Assembly: GCF_001666835.1 (NCBI RefSeq)
Contig: NZ_LZJF01000168.1
Span: forward strand, 1 to 64,000
DNA length: 64,000 bases
Direction: 5' to 3'
DNA from: Mycobacterium sp. E3251
GTDB taxonomy: Bacteria; Actinomycetota; Actinomycetes; Mycobacteriales; Mycobacteriaceae
Under the pieces are notes generated by a model. That model was not told the origin of the DNA, searched no databases, and worked only from the letters and a program-made list of their open reading frames with translations. Positions 1 to 7,988 of the stretch are shown piece after piece. The translations under genes were made by a program, and so were the position numbers. The stretch's first letter is position 1. Each line of letters starts with the position of its first letter.

Positions 1-71
1 TATCGGCTCAGGCGCGGAGCGCTCTGGGGCGATCAGATGCACATACTTCGTGCCTCAACCGTTGTTGAGGC
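1..71. repeat. Left arm of perfect 71-bp inverted repeat
   Basis: Positions 1-71 equal the reverse complement of 764-834 base for base. The inner end is the self-complementary string GCCTCAAC-AACG-GTTGAGGC. Because base 1 is the window edge, the repeat could be longer. The arms enclose about 690 bp holding the 5' parts of two divergent MceA-like fragments. Confidence 0.9.
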
Positions 72-120
72 CGCGTCCACACGTGCGCTCGCCGGGATCA
101 GATGCACCGGCCTCTGCTCT
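1..120 (-). pseudogene. MceA-like fragment, minus-strand copy, running off the window
   Basis: Read on the minus strand from about 120 to 1, the sequence encodes an MceA-like stretch (VHLIP, then RVDAASTTV) matching the plus-strand MceA relic at about 730-834. Positions 1-71 are a perfect reverse complement of 764-834. Positions 72-120 are only partly similar, and similarity fades upstream of about 130. The fragment carries the same out-of-frame junction after STTV as the plus copy, so it cannot encode an intact Mce protein. It may continue left of the window. Confidence 0.6.
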
Positions 121-199
121 AGCCGCTGGCAGTACAGAATGTAGAATGTCTGCAATCTGGCCACAGTGCGGAAGGAACACGGCATGTCGACGGTGCGCA

Positions 200-310
200 G
201 TGCTCATTGACAGTCACCCCGAGAAGTTGGCGCGCAGGATCGCCGGCGTGTTGACGAACGACGCTCAGTTCGCGGCCGCCTTGCCGCGAGAAGACGTGCG
301 TCGGTATGAC
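200..310 (+). pseudogene. N-terminal relic resembling carboxylic acid reductase (CAR/FadD9)
   Basis: A plus-strand reading frame contains EKLARRIAGV followed by NDAQFAAALP. This resembles the conserved start of mycobacterial carboxylic acid reductases, which begin with a stretch like ERLxRRIxxLYANDxQFAAAxP. Downstream the frame becomes arginine-rich and stops near 358, with none of the adenylation domain present. I read it as a short leftover of a once longer gene. A chance match is possible because only about 25 residues are involved. Confidence 0.4.
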
Positions 311-364
311 GGTCGCCGCCAACGCTGGTCGGACCGAAGAAGATCGGCGGCTTCGTAGAGCGAT

Positions 365-905
365 GTGGCAGGGGGAGCAGCTTTGAGGCAACGCGCCAGG
401 GTGCGCAACTCGCGCCATGCCGCCGGCACAGCGCGTGACGAAGCGGCTACCGTCCACCTGGGTTGGTCTATCCGCCGCGCCTCGCGTCCGCTCGCTGGAT
501 TGGCCACGGTCGCGGCGATTGGCTGCACTATTTCCGTTGCGGTTGGCCTGTTTCGTGGAGAATTCACCGATAGCGTTCCGCTGGTGGTGATTTCAGACCG
601 GGCCGGTCTGGTGATGAACCCTGATGCGAAGGTCGAGCTGCACGGCATCCAGGTTGGCAAGGTCGCGTCGATCGAGAGCCGCCCGGATGGCACGGCTGCG
701 ATTCATCTCGCGATGGATCCGGCTCAGGTGCACCTCATCCCGGGGAACGTTCGAGTTGACGTAGCCTCAACAACGGTTGAGGCACGAAGTATGTGCATCT
801 GATCGCCCCAGAGCGCTCCGCGCCTGAGCCGATAGAGCCCGGATATGCCCTCAACAGCGAACACGTCGCAGTTGATATCAACACGGTAATCGAGCGGCTG
901 AGCGG
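365..905 (+). pseudogene. MceA-type Mce family protein, 5' part, frameshifted and truncated
   Basis: The frame from 365 has one hydrophobic helix (around GLATVAAIGCTISVAVGLF) followed by the start of an MCE domain: FTDSVPLVVISDRAGLVM, then VELHGIQVGKV and VRVDVASTTV. These are typical of the substrate-binding MceA subunits of mycobacterial lipid importers. After STTV one base is missing: the zero frame ends at 802, while the next frame continues the family pattern (KYVHLIAPERSAPEP, later VAVDINTVIERL) until about 905. There similarity stops, and the rest of the roughly 400-residue protein is absent. It is therefore a pseudogene, and no other mce operon genes are nearby. Confidence 0.8.
764..834. 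repeat. Right arm of perfect 71-bp inverted repeat
   Basis: This arm is the exact reverse complement of 1-71. It lies inside the MceA relic and spans the frameshift after STTV, so both copies share the lesion. That points to recent duplication, gene conversion or an assembly foldback rather than independent decay. Confidence 0.9.
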
Positions 906-1147
906 GCACCGGGGTGTCGAAACCATTCGGCGCCCCCATTCGATCTGTCCCCGCAGCCACTGAAGCGGCGGCGGGTCAACGACGACTCCCGGCGACCCGC
1001 CCAGCGCCGGGGGCAATTGTATGCGAATATCCGCTCTCTTCAAAGAGAACAATTATTCCCGTTAAATCAGAACGCCGCTTCTCAGCCCATAGCAGCGGCG
1101 CAGATGAAAAACTTGTGCTTCACCTTCGTAAGCCCATGACGCAGAAG
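906..1147. other. Non-coding gap with one orphan dyad site
   Basis: No credible gene is seen in this 242-bp stretch between the MceA relic and the 3' end of the acyl-CoA synthetase. It contains a copy of the shared dyad at 1045-1060, preceded by a small CTCTT/AAGAG hairpin. Since no intact gene starts here, the site may be left over from a lost promoter. Confidence 0.5.
1045..1060. promoter_or_regulatory. Dyad site, GAGAA-N6-TTCCC
   Basis: GAGAACAATTATTCCC fits the cluster-wide 5-6-5 dyad with one mismatch in the right arm. It is not next to any intact gene start. Confidence 0.4.
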
Positions 1148-2677
1148 CTATTCTTCGGGGACAGCCGTGTACTTCTCGATCAGCTCTCGCTTATACAGCT
1201 TGCCGGCATCAGTGCGCGGTAGGTGCGCCTCGAAGTACAGCCCGCGTGGACACTTGTAGTGCGCCAGGCGATTCCGCAGCCAGGTGATCAGTTCCTCGGC
1301 GAGTCTCGTGGAAGCCAGAGCGGGATCCGACAGTTGCACCACGGCGGTCACCTTTTGCCCCATCACCGGGTCGGGCAGACCGAACACGGCGGCATCGACG
1401 ACGAGCGGATGGCTGATGAGATGGTTCTCGGTCTCTTGAGGGTAGATGTTCACCCCGCCGGAGATGATCATGTGGTTGCGGCGATCGGTGAGATATAGGT
1501 AGCCCTCTTCATCGAGATAGCCGACATCGCCCACGGTGACCCACCCCTGCGCGCTGCGCGCCGCGGCCGTCTGCGCTTCATCGTTGAGGTACTCGAACGG
1601 ATAACCACCCTCGTAATAGATCTCACCGACCTGGCCGGGTCCGAGCTCACGACCCTCCTCGTCGAGGATGTGCGGCGTGCCGAGCACCGGCTTGCCGACC
1701 GATCCCGGGTGGGCAAGCCAGTCGTCAGCGCGGATGAAGGAGATGCCCGCGCCTTCGGATGACCCGTAGTACTCGTCCACGATCGGGCCCCACCAGTCGA
1801 TCATCTGTCGCTTGATCTCGGGTGGGCATGGCGCGGCGGCATGGACGACGCGGCGCAACGTGGATGTGTTGTAACGCGCCCTGATCTCTTGGGGTAGGCG
1901 CAGCATCCGGACGAACATCGTCGGCACAAATTGCGCATGCGTGACGCCATGACGTTGTATGCATTCCAGGGCCCCCTCGGCGTCGAACTTCTGCATGAGA
2001 ACCGTTGTCGCGCCGATGGCTTGGGCGGCCATAGTCCACATGGCCGGCGCCGTGTGGTAGGTGGGGGCGGGGCTCAAGTAGACCGAGTCACGGCTTACGC
2101 CAAGCGCCTCGAAGACGGGTGTCGACAAACTCGAAACGCCGGAATTCGGCGATTTCAGCGGCCTGCGGATCCCCTTGGGACGGCCGGTGCTGCCGGCGGA
2201 ATACTGCAACAGCTGGCCGTCACACTCGTCGGCGATCGGCGTCGAAGGTTCGGCGGCCACGCAGTCCGGGTAACGCCGCCACCCGTGGAGATCATCATCG
2301 GCGATCAACGCGACGGCTGGCAGGCCATCCCGGAGCTGGTCGGACAGCTGCTGGCATACATCGCGCATCGCCCGCGAGGAGATGATGGCCTTTGCGCCAC
2401 TGTCTGCCATGACGTAGGCGATCTCGGAGTGGCCCAGGTTGGTGTTGACCAGCGTGTAGTACAGTCCGCTGCGCTTGGCCGCCCACATCGCTGTGTGGAC
2501 GTGCTCGTTATTCTCCATCAGGATCGCGACGGTGTCCCCGGCGATCAACCCCGATCGTCGCAGGAAGTGCGCGAGTCTGTTCGCTCCGGCTTCGAGGTCT
2601 GCGAAGCTGACGAACGCCCCCGAAGGATAGAGGATCACAGCGGGTTTCGCGGATCCGGCGTAATCACGTAACTGCAT
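1148..2677 (-). CDS. Acyl-CoA synthetase (AMP-binding, FadD-type)
   Basis: This 509-residue ANL-superfamily ligase should activate a carboxylate to its acyl-CoA through an acyl-adenylate in the cytoplasm. The P-loop motif YSAGSTGRPKG lies at about 159-169, with Ala where most members have Thr or Ser. YYGSSE, a TVGDVG/LTDR hinge region, GGVNIYPQE and the C-terminal lysine motif DAGKLYKREL follow in order. It is the last gene of a minus-strand operon with a DapB-like protein, nitroreductase and LLM oxidoreductase, 42 bp after the LLM stop. Its resemblance is to general mycobacterial FadD proteins; the substrate is unknown. Confidence 0.9.
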   Translation of the reverse strand: MQLRDYAGSAKPAVILYPSGAFVSFADLEAGANRLAHFLRRSGLIAGDTVAILMENNEHVHTAMWAAKRSGLYYTLVNTNLGHSEIAYVMADSGAKAIISSRAMRDVCQQLSDQLRDGLPAVALIADDDLHGWRRYPDCVAAEPSTPIADECDGQLLQYSAGSTGRPKGIRRPLKSPNSGVSSLSTPVFEALGVSRDSVYLSPAPTYHTAPAMWTMAAQAIGATTVLMQKFDAEGALECIQRHGVTHAQFVPTMFVRMLRLPQEIRARYNTSTLRRVVHAAAPCPPEIKRQMIDWWGPIVDEYYGSSEGAGISFIRADDWLAHPGSVGKPVLGTPHILDEEGRELGPGQVGEIYYEGGYPFEYLNDEAQTAAARSAQGWVTVGDVGYLDEEGYLYLTDRRNHMIISGGVNIYPQETENHLISHPLVVDAAVFGLPDPVMGQKVTAVVQLSDPALASTRLAEELITWLRNRLAHYKCPRGLYFEAHLPRTDAGKLYKRELIEKYTAVPEE

Positions 2678-2719
2678 GGAGGACCATCGATTCCCGCTCG
2701 ATCCGGCGGCGTCGGTGCA

Positions 2720-3658
2720 TCAGCGCGTGATGTCGTGGAACGCCTTCACGAGCGGCGACAGGACCTCGACTGCTTGCTCTCTGTCCTCCGGCACCGCCAC
2801 CGTGAAGCGGACGTCGGTCACACCTGCCGCGACCAGTGCCGGTATCGACGCGACCGATGCGGCGTAGTCGATCGATCCGCCGTCGCCCTGCACGGCGCGC
2901 GCGACGCCTTGAACTTGTAAATTGCCGACCTCGCCGCCGAATGCGGATACCCGGTCCTTCATTGTCGTTATCGCCGCGGGGAGGTCGGCAAATGCCGAAC
3001 CCCAGGGAATCCAACCGCTGCCGAAGCGCGCGATTCGCCGGGCGACCGCGTCGTTCACCGTCCCGCTGATCCAACACGGCACGCCACCGGGTTGCACCGG
3101 CTTCGGCATTTGGTGGATCGCGTCGAAGGACAGTTCGGGCGAATCATAGGACGCGCGTCGTTCGGTCCACAGCGTCTTGCAGACTTCCAACGTGTGATCC
3201 AGCAGCCGCCCGCGGTGAGCGAATGACAGTCCGGCGGCCTCGTATTCCTCTCGTTGCCAACCCACCCCGACGCCGAGATCGACGCGACCGCCGGAGAGCA
3301 CGTCCAATGTCGCCAGCTGTTTGGCCAGGACCGCGGGCCGCCGCAGGGCGGCCAGCAGTATCGATGTCCCGAGTCGGATGCGCTCGGTGGTGGCAGCGAT
3401 CGCCGTGAGGACGATGAGCGGTTCCAGCCAGCTGCCGTCGGGCCCGGTGGGTTGGCGGCCGCCGGACGCACCGCCCACCGAGGGATCGGCGTATGCCTCC
3501 AGGTTCTCGCCGAACACCACATGGTCGGAGACGACGACACGGTCGATGCCCGCAATATCCATTGCCCGTGCCGATGCCAGCGTGAGGCGCCAATCATGCT
3601 GCGGGCCATCGGTAAAGGTCCGCAAGTACAGCGAGATTTCCGGATAGCGCAACGTCAC
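2720..3658 (-). CDS. LLM-class F420-dependent oxidoreductase
   Basis: This 312-residue TIM-barrel protein belongs to the luciferase-like monooxygenase family, whose mycobacterial members usually use reduced F420 or FMN. The sequence shows VVVSDHVVFG near residue 40, RIRLGTSILLAALRRP in the middle and VLSGGRVDLGVGVGWQREE, the usual LLM flavin-site region. The GTG start overlaps the TGA of the upstream nitroreductase in a GTGA, so the two are probably translationally coupled. A role in redox modification of the same CoA-linked or free-acid substrate as its operon partners is inferred. Confidence 0.9.
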   Translation of the reverse strand: MTLRYPEISLYLRTFTDGPQHDWRLTLASARAMDIAGIDRVVVSDHVVFGENLEAYADPSVGGASGGRQPTGPDGSWLEPLIVLTAIAATTERIRLGTSILLAALRRPAVLAKQLATLDVLSGGRVDLGVGVGWQREEYEAAGLSFAHRGRLLDHTLEVCKTLWTERRASYDSPELSFDAIHQMPKPVQPGGVPCWISGTVNDAVARRIARFGSGWIPWGSAFADLPAAITTMKDRVSAFGGEVGNLQVQGVARAVQGDGGSIDYAASVASIPALVAAGVTDVRFTVAVPEDREQAVEVLSPLVKAFHDITR

Positions 3659-4314
3659 TCCCTTGCCTTACTCCAAGGCCGGTCCCAACGATCGATCGCC
3701 GCAACCTCTTTCAGCGACTTTCGCCGCACCGCATGATGCCCGCCCTTGGGCCAACCGACCGTCAGCAGGGTAGCGACCTTCCAGTCGTCGGGGATTCCGA
3801 CCATTGACCGCAATTGATCCTCGCACGACCCGTGCCACAGGGTGATGGCGGCGCCGAGGCCCTGCGCGCGCGCCGCGAGCAGGAAGTTCTGCACGGCGGG
3901 AAAAATGGACCCGCCCTGCTGGAGTTCGGTGGTTCCACGCTGCGGCTGGACACAGAACAGCACTAGAACGGGTGCTGCGCCCCCAACGGTCATGTGTTCG
4001 GCCATCGTTCGCAGCACGCGCGATTTGGGGTCGTCGGCCCGGTCGTCGGGCAGGGAAATGCTGTAGAAGTCGGTCATTATTTCCCACGTGTTGCGGGCCG
4101 CCGCCGTGATGACGTCGCGCAAGCTGCTCGATCGCAGCACGACGAACTTCCACGGCTGCTGATTGCCTCCGGACGGCGCCCAGCTCGCCGCCCGCAGGCA
4201 GCTCTCGATCACCTCATCGGAGACGGGTTCGTCGCGGTAGCGCCGGACCGCCGACGCGGTGCGCATCACCTCCCAGACGTCGGTTGACGTCCGCGCGATG
4301 TCCCGCTCGCTCAC
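3655..4314 (-). CDS. Nitroreductase family protein
   Basis: This 219-residue protein is a flavin-dependent nitroreductase-fold oxidoreductase. The FMN-phosphate motif RTASAVRRYRDEPV is near residue 19, APSGGNQQPW near 47 and a C-terminal LLTVGWPKGG. The family reduces nitro groups, quinones or enones with NAD(P)H; here the neighbours (DapB-like, LLM, FadD) suggest reduction of a catabolic intermediate rather than xenobiotic nitro compounds. The GTG start overlaps the upstream stop in GTGA, and its own stop overlaps the next start the same way, so it sits firmly inside the operon. Confidence 0.88.
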   Translation of the reverse strand: MSERDIARTSTDVWEVMRTASAVRRYRDEPVSDEVIESCLRAASWAPSGGNQQPWKFVVLRSSSLRDVITAAARNTWEIMTDFYSISLPDDRADDPKSRVLRTMAEHMTVGGAAPVLVLFCVQPQRGTTELQQGGSIFPAVQNFLLAARAQGLGAAITLWHGSCEDQLRSMVGIPDDWKVATLLTVGWPKGGHHAVRRKSLKEVAAIDRWDRPWSKARE

Positions 4315-5423
4315 GGCGCCCCCTTCGCGGGCAGCACGCCCCGCCAGGTTCCGCCGCGCACCGGGCCGGTCACCAGTGGCAGATCAAGGGTAGACAGCAA
4401 GCCTGGCGGCGCGACCATCACGGCGGGAATCGCGTTCAGCTCACGCATGACGGTCGCGTAGGTCAGGCCGCGCATGTTATTCCCGCGGCCATGCATTTCG
4501 ATGTCGACGGTGTAGGTCGGCATGCCGTCGACGATGACTCGGTAACCACCGTGCGGTGAGGGGTGCCGCGGCCAGTCCGGCGCGGCGCCTTCGCCCATGC
4601 GAGTGACGTGTTCGAGGGTTACGCGCTCCTCACCGCCCACCATTCCGGCCAGCCTGAATCGCATTCCTCCCACGGTCCCGGGTTCGATCCATCCCGACGC
4701 GACCTCGTATCGTGTTGTGGCCAACCATTTTTCAATGGTCGTGTCGACGAAATCAAGTGGCAGGCCGATGCCGTCGGCAACGAGATGCACAGTTGGTGCC
4801 CACAATGCGGCCAGGCGCTCGGTCTCGAACAGCGGCGCCGGATGGTCCGGGTGGCAACCGAAACCCATGAAATCGAACATGATGTCGGGTTGGTTGATGG
4901 GCCCATAGTCCAGTATCTCGAGCATGGTGATGCCGTCGACGCGGCTGCTGAAGCCCGTCATGGTCAGCGCAATCACGTCGTTGGCCCATCCGGGGTCGAC
5001 ACCGCTGTTGAAGAAGCTGGCGCCGCCCTCGGCGCACGCCTCCTCGAGGAGTCTGACCGTTTCCTTGTCTGCGGCGGGCGGGTAGCACATCGGCACCAGC
5101 GAGGTGCACACCACATCCTTGCCCGAGCGCAGGCAGCGCGCAATGTCCTGTGCCGCCTCGTGGTAGCGATAGTCTCCGGAGGCGAAATACGCGACCACGT
5201 CGGCGTCCGTCGACAGTGCGGCACCGACGTCCCGCGTGGCGATGACACCGGTCGCCGGCATTCCGCACAGGTCACCCGCATCCCTGCCGTCCTTGACTTC
5301 GGCGTGGACGACCACGGCGGCCAACTCCAGCCCCGGGTGCGCGATGAGGGCGCGCAGCGCGCCGACACCCACCTGACCCGGACCCCAAAGAATCACTCGA
5401 GGCTTTCGTTGATCGGCCGCCAT
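4311..5423 (-). CDS. DapB-like NAD(P)-dependent oxidoreductase
   Basis: This protein of about 370 residues resembles dihydrodipicolinate reductase and 2,4-diaminopentanoate dehydrogenase-type enzymes. It has an N-terminal Rossmann fold (VILWGPGQVGVGAL, then ELAAVVVH) and family signatures DVVCTSLVPMCYPPA and GVDPGWANDVIAL. I place the start at the ATG at 5423 rather than the GTG at 5429 because GGAAGGG lies 8 bp upstream of the ATG. It heads the minus-strand operon that continues with nitroreductase, LLM and FadD. Two relatives lie at 59005 and 60991, also in catabolic operons; none is near lysine-biosynthesis genes, so that role is unlikely. Exact substrate unknown. Confidence 0.82.
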   Translation of the reverse strand: MAADQRKPRVILWGPGQVGVGALRALIAHPGLELAAVVVHAEVKDGRDAGDLCGMPATGVIATRDVGAALSTDADVVAYFASGDYRYHEAAQDIARCLRSGKDVVCTSLVPMCYPPAADKETVRLLEEACAEGGASFFNSGVDPGWANDVIALTMTGFSSRVDGITMLEILDYGPINQPDIMFDFMGFGCHPDHPAPLFETERLAALWAPTVHLVADGIGLPLDFVDTTIEKWLATTRYEVASGWIEPGTVGGMRFRLAGMVGGEERVTLEHVTRMGEGAAPDWPRHPSPHGGYRVIVDGMPTYTVDIEMHGRGNNMRGLTYATVMRELNAIPAVMVAPPGLLSTLDLPLVTGPVRGGTWRGVLPAKGAP

Positions 5424-5458
5424 CGGCACCCCTTCCGGCCGTCATCGACCCAAATCGT

Positions 5459-5474
5459 GAGAACATATCTTCTC
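5459..5474. promoter_or_regulatory. Dyad site, GAGAA-N6-TTCTC
   Basis: GAGAACATATCTTCTC is a perfect 5-6-5 inverted repeat, flanked by T and A that extend it to TGAGAA/TTCTCA. It sits between the divergent DapB-like operon (start 5423) and the crotonase (start 5520), where it could control both. Confidence 0.65.
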
Positions 5475-5519
5475 ATAGAGAGATAACACCATTACCGGAC
5501 TTGATGAGGAGCGGGGCCA

Positions 5520-6431
5520 GTGCTGCACGATTACGAATTCTTGAAGTGGGACACCTTCGATGACGGCATGATCGTCCGGATTTCGCTGAACCGCCCCGAG
5601 CAACGCAACGCCCAGAACCGCGGCATGCTGGTCGAACTCGATGACGCATTCACGCGGGCGGAGGCCGACGACGCCGTCCGTGTCGTCATCCTCGCCGGCG
5701 AAGGCCCGATGTTCTCATCGGGTCACGACATCGGTTCCAAGCAAGCGCGCGCCGAGTTCAGCCCCGGCCCGGCCCAGCACCCCACCGTGACCATCAATGG
5801 CGGGACGCGCGACGGTGCGGAAAGGACCATGCTGCAGGAATGGCACTACTTCTTTCAGAACAACCTCCGCTGGCGCAACCTCCGAAAAATCACCATCGCG
5901 CAGGTGCGCGGCGACGTCTTCTCGGCGGGACTCATGCTGATATGGGCATGTGACCTCATCGTCGGAAGCGAAGAGGTGCGCTTCGCCGATGTGGTCGGTA
6001 CCCGGTTGGGTATGTGCGGGATGGAGTACTTCGGCCATCCCTGGGAGTTCGGGCCGCGGCGCACCAAGGAGCTCATGCTGACCGGCGACGCGATCGGGAT
6101 CGAAGAGGCCTATCGCCTCGGCATGGTCAGCAAGATCTTCCAACGCGACGAACTGCCCGAGCGCACACTCGAGCTGGCAAGACGCATCACCAAAGTGCCC
6201 ACTATGGCGGCCCTGCTGATCAAGGAATCGGTGAACCAGTCCGTCGACAACATGGGCTTCTACAACGCGCTGCAATCATGTTTCTCGTTGCACCAACTGA
6301 ATCACTCGCATTGGGCGCAGATCCGCGAAGACAAGCTTCCGACCGCTGGCGAGGCTCAAGGGGTACCGAACTGGCGGACCGCTCCCCCGGTTGTCCTGGC
6401 GGTCAAGGACCAGGTCCGGTCCGAGGCGTGA
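5520..6431 (+). CDS. Enoyl-CoA hydratase/isomerase family protein (crotonase)
   Basis: This 303-residue crotonase-fold protein probably hydrates or isomerises an unsaturated acyl-CoA. The region SSGHDIGSKQAR and the block FSAGLMLIWACDLIV followed by VRFADVVGTRLG match the crotonase CoA- and oxyanion-site segments. It has a longer central and C-terminal part than the usual 260 residues. The GTG start is preceded by GAGGAG at a suitable distance. It is the first gene of a short operon, and its TGA overlaps the GTG of a frameshifted PaaI thioesterase. A dyad operator candidate is at 5459-5474. Confidence 0.88.
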   Translation: MLHDYEFLKWDTFDDGMIVRISLNRPEQRNAQNRGMLVELDDAFTRAEADDAVRVVILAGEGPMFSSGHDIGSKQARAEFSPGPAQHPTVTINGGTRDGAERTMLQEWHYFFQNNLRWRNLRKITIAQVRGDVFSAGLMLIWACDLIVGSEEVRFADVVGTRLGMCGMEYFGHPWEFGPRRTKELMLTGDAIGIEEAYRLGMVSKIFQRDELPERTLELARRITKVPTMAALLIKESVNQSVDNMGFYNALQSCFSLHQLNHSHWAQIREDKLPTAGEAQGVPNWRTAPPVVLAVKDQVRSEA

Positions 6432-6885
6432 CCTCCCCGTCTTTGTCCGACCAACCGGCGCCACAACCGATGGGGGTGACCATCCCCGGCCACCTATTTG
6501 GCCAGCTGCCGTTCTACGACGTCGTCGACACACCCGAGTCCGTCATCGTCGACCTGCACAACCGACCGGACCTGGTGAACTACCGCGGGGCGCTGCAGGG
6601 GGGTTGGTCGCCACGCTCATCGACGTGGCCGGGGGCCGACTTGCCGTCAAGCATGCCGGTGACGGTGGCGGTGCGGGCACCGCCGACATGTCGATCCATT
6701 TCCTGGCACCGATCGTCGAGGGCCCCGCGCGTGCGAGCGCCACACTGCTGCGCGCAGGGAAGCGGATGATCGTGGTCGGTGTCGACGTGTGGGACGTGGG
6801 ACGAGACCGCCTCGCGGCGCGGGCGACACTGAGTTTCGCAATCCTGGCGTCCCGCGGTCCCGGTCAGCCGGCGGCCACCCCGTAA
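6428..6885 (+). pseudogene. PaaI/hot-dog thioesterase, interrupted by a -1 frameshift at a G-run
   Basis: The first frame (GTG at 6428, overlapping the upstream TGA) gives an N-terminal segment with VDLHNRPDLVNYRGALQGG; the next frame supplies LVATLIDVAGGRLAVKHA, ADMSIHFLAPIVEG and VGVDVWDVG to a stop at 6885. Together they make a typical thioesterase of about 150 residues. The break is at the run of six G at 6598-6603: one more G would restore a single frame. The heptamer G-GGG-GGT there also fits the X-XXY-YYZ pattern for -1 ribosomal slippage. Sequencing error, a real mutation and slippage cannot be told apart here. The 3' end overlaps the convergent acyl-CoA dehydrogenase by 22 bp. Confidence 0.75.
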
Positions 6886-7892
6886 CGCGCATCGGCGACG
6901 CGGTCCAATGCGGTCGCGGGATCGCCGAAAACCATTGCCCAGCCGCGGACCCGACGGTAGTACAGCTGGATGTCACCCTCCATACCGAATCCGTATCCGC
7001 CGTGGGTGTGCAGGCTATGTCGCGTCGCGTCCCGCGCCGTCTCATAGGCGAAGGCGAAGGCCATGGCGGCCAGTTCGCGTACGCGGTCGGGCTCGTCGGT
7101 GAAGGCGCAGGCCGCCTTCAGGCCGAGCAACCGAGCCCCATCGGCGGCGGTGGCGCTGTCGGCCAGCGGGTGAGACACGGCTTGGAAGGAACCGATTGCG
7201 GCGCCGAAGGCGTGTCGTTGTTTGGCGTAGTCAACGCCGATCTCAACCGCCCGCTTCGCCGCGCCGGCCAACGCGAGCGCGGTCATTGCCAGCCACAGGT
7301 CGAGCGCGCGCGAGAATAGCTCGCTCGCCCCGGCTCCGTCGGCCAGCACGACGGGCTCATCCCCAATGGTGATGTCAGCCAACGGCATTGATGCGAGGTT
7401 TGTCACCGAGATGCGGTTGTCACCGACCGGCACTGCCAGCAACCGTCCCTCCGAAAGGGCAATGACGTGGTCTGCCACCGCCCCTCCGGGCACCAGCCCC
7501 AACCGCCGGGCGCATGCATTGCGAGGCGCGAACGTAACCAGTCGTTCGCCTGCGAGAACCGCGCCCAGCAACCCGGCGCCGGTCTCACCGGACTCGGCGA
7601 GCGTCCAGGCGGCGACCTGCGCTTCGATAACCGGTGCGGAGGCGAGTGCGCGGCCGCATTGTTCGGCGATCAACCCAAGGTCCAGCACCGAGGCGCCCCA
7701 TCCTCCGGCAGCCTCATCGACCGCCATCTCAACGGCACCTATCTCTAGCAGCGCCTTCCACAGCTTGAGATCGAAGCCCGACGGCTCAGCCGCCCGGATG
7801 CGCTCGGAGGTCGACTCGCGCGTGAACAGTGCGGCGAACGAATCCGCCAGTTGCCTCTGTTCGCTCGTTAACGTCAGGTCCACGAAAGTCAT
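6864..7892 (-). CDS. Acyl-CoA dehydrogenase, shorter FadE-type subunit
   Basis: This protein of about 342 residues starts at the ATG giving MTFVDLTLTSEQ; the longer open frame upstream is antisense to the next gene and is rejected. It has the FadE pattern QRHAFGAAIGSFQAVSH and HTHGGYGFGMEGDIQLYYRR, seen in the smaller subunit of two-gene mycobacterial acyl-CoA dehydrogenases such as FadE28/FadE29, which form heterotetramers. A longer FadE gene is divergent at 7989, so the two may pair, although head-to-head order is less usual than tandem order. FAD-dependent alpha,beta-desaturation of an acyl-CoA is expected. Confidence 0.85.
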   Translation of the reverse strand: MTFVDLTLTSEQRQLADSFAALFTRESTSERIRAAEPSGFDLKLWKALLEIGAVEMAVDEAAGGWGASVLDLGLIAEQCGRALASAPVIEAQVAAWTLAESGETGAGLLGAVLAGERLVTFAPRNACARRLGLVPGGAVADHVIALSEGRLLAVPVGDNRISVTNLASMPLADITIGDEPVVLADGAGASELFSRALDLWLAMTALALAGAAKRAVEIGVDYAKQRHAFGAAIGSFQAVSHPLADSATAADGARLLGLKAACAFTDEPDRVRELAAMAFAFAYETARDATRHSLHTHGGYGFGMEGDIQLYYRRVRGWAMVFGDPATALDRVADARYGVAAG

Positions 7893-7904
7893 TCCCTCAC
7901 GTGC

Positions 7905-7920
7905 GGATATGGTTACTCTC
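7905..7920. promoter_or_regulatory. Weak dyad site, GGATA-N6-CTCTC
   Basis: GGATATGGTTACTCTC fits the 5-6-5 spacing with mismatches in both arms, and the overlapping TCTC-AGAATT-GAGA (7917-7930) is a second dyad. It lies in the 96-bp gap between the two divergent acyl-CoA dehydrogenase genes. Confidence 0.35.
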
Positions 7921-7988
7921 AGAATTGAGATTAGCATTACCCCGCGCACCGCACGGGGATGCGTGCGACGAGAGATTGGCCTAGGCAT

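Noticed and set aside
914..1222. 102-codon plus-strand frame after the MceA relic
   Set aside because: No recognisable domain, and it overlaps the FadD end; it is probably non-coding.
4311..5423. DapB (lysine biosynthesis) assignment
   Set aside because: The chain is about 100 residues longer than DapB and sits with catabolic genes; only the general fold is shared.
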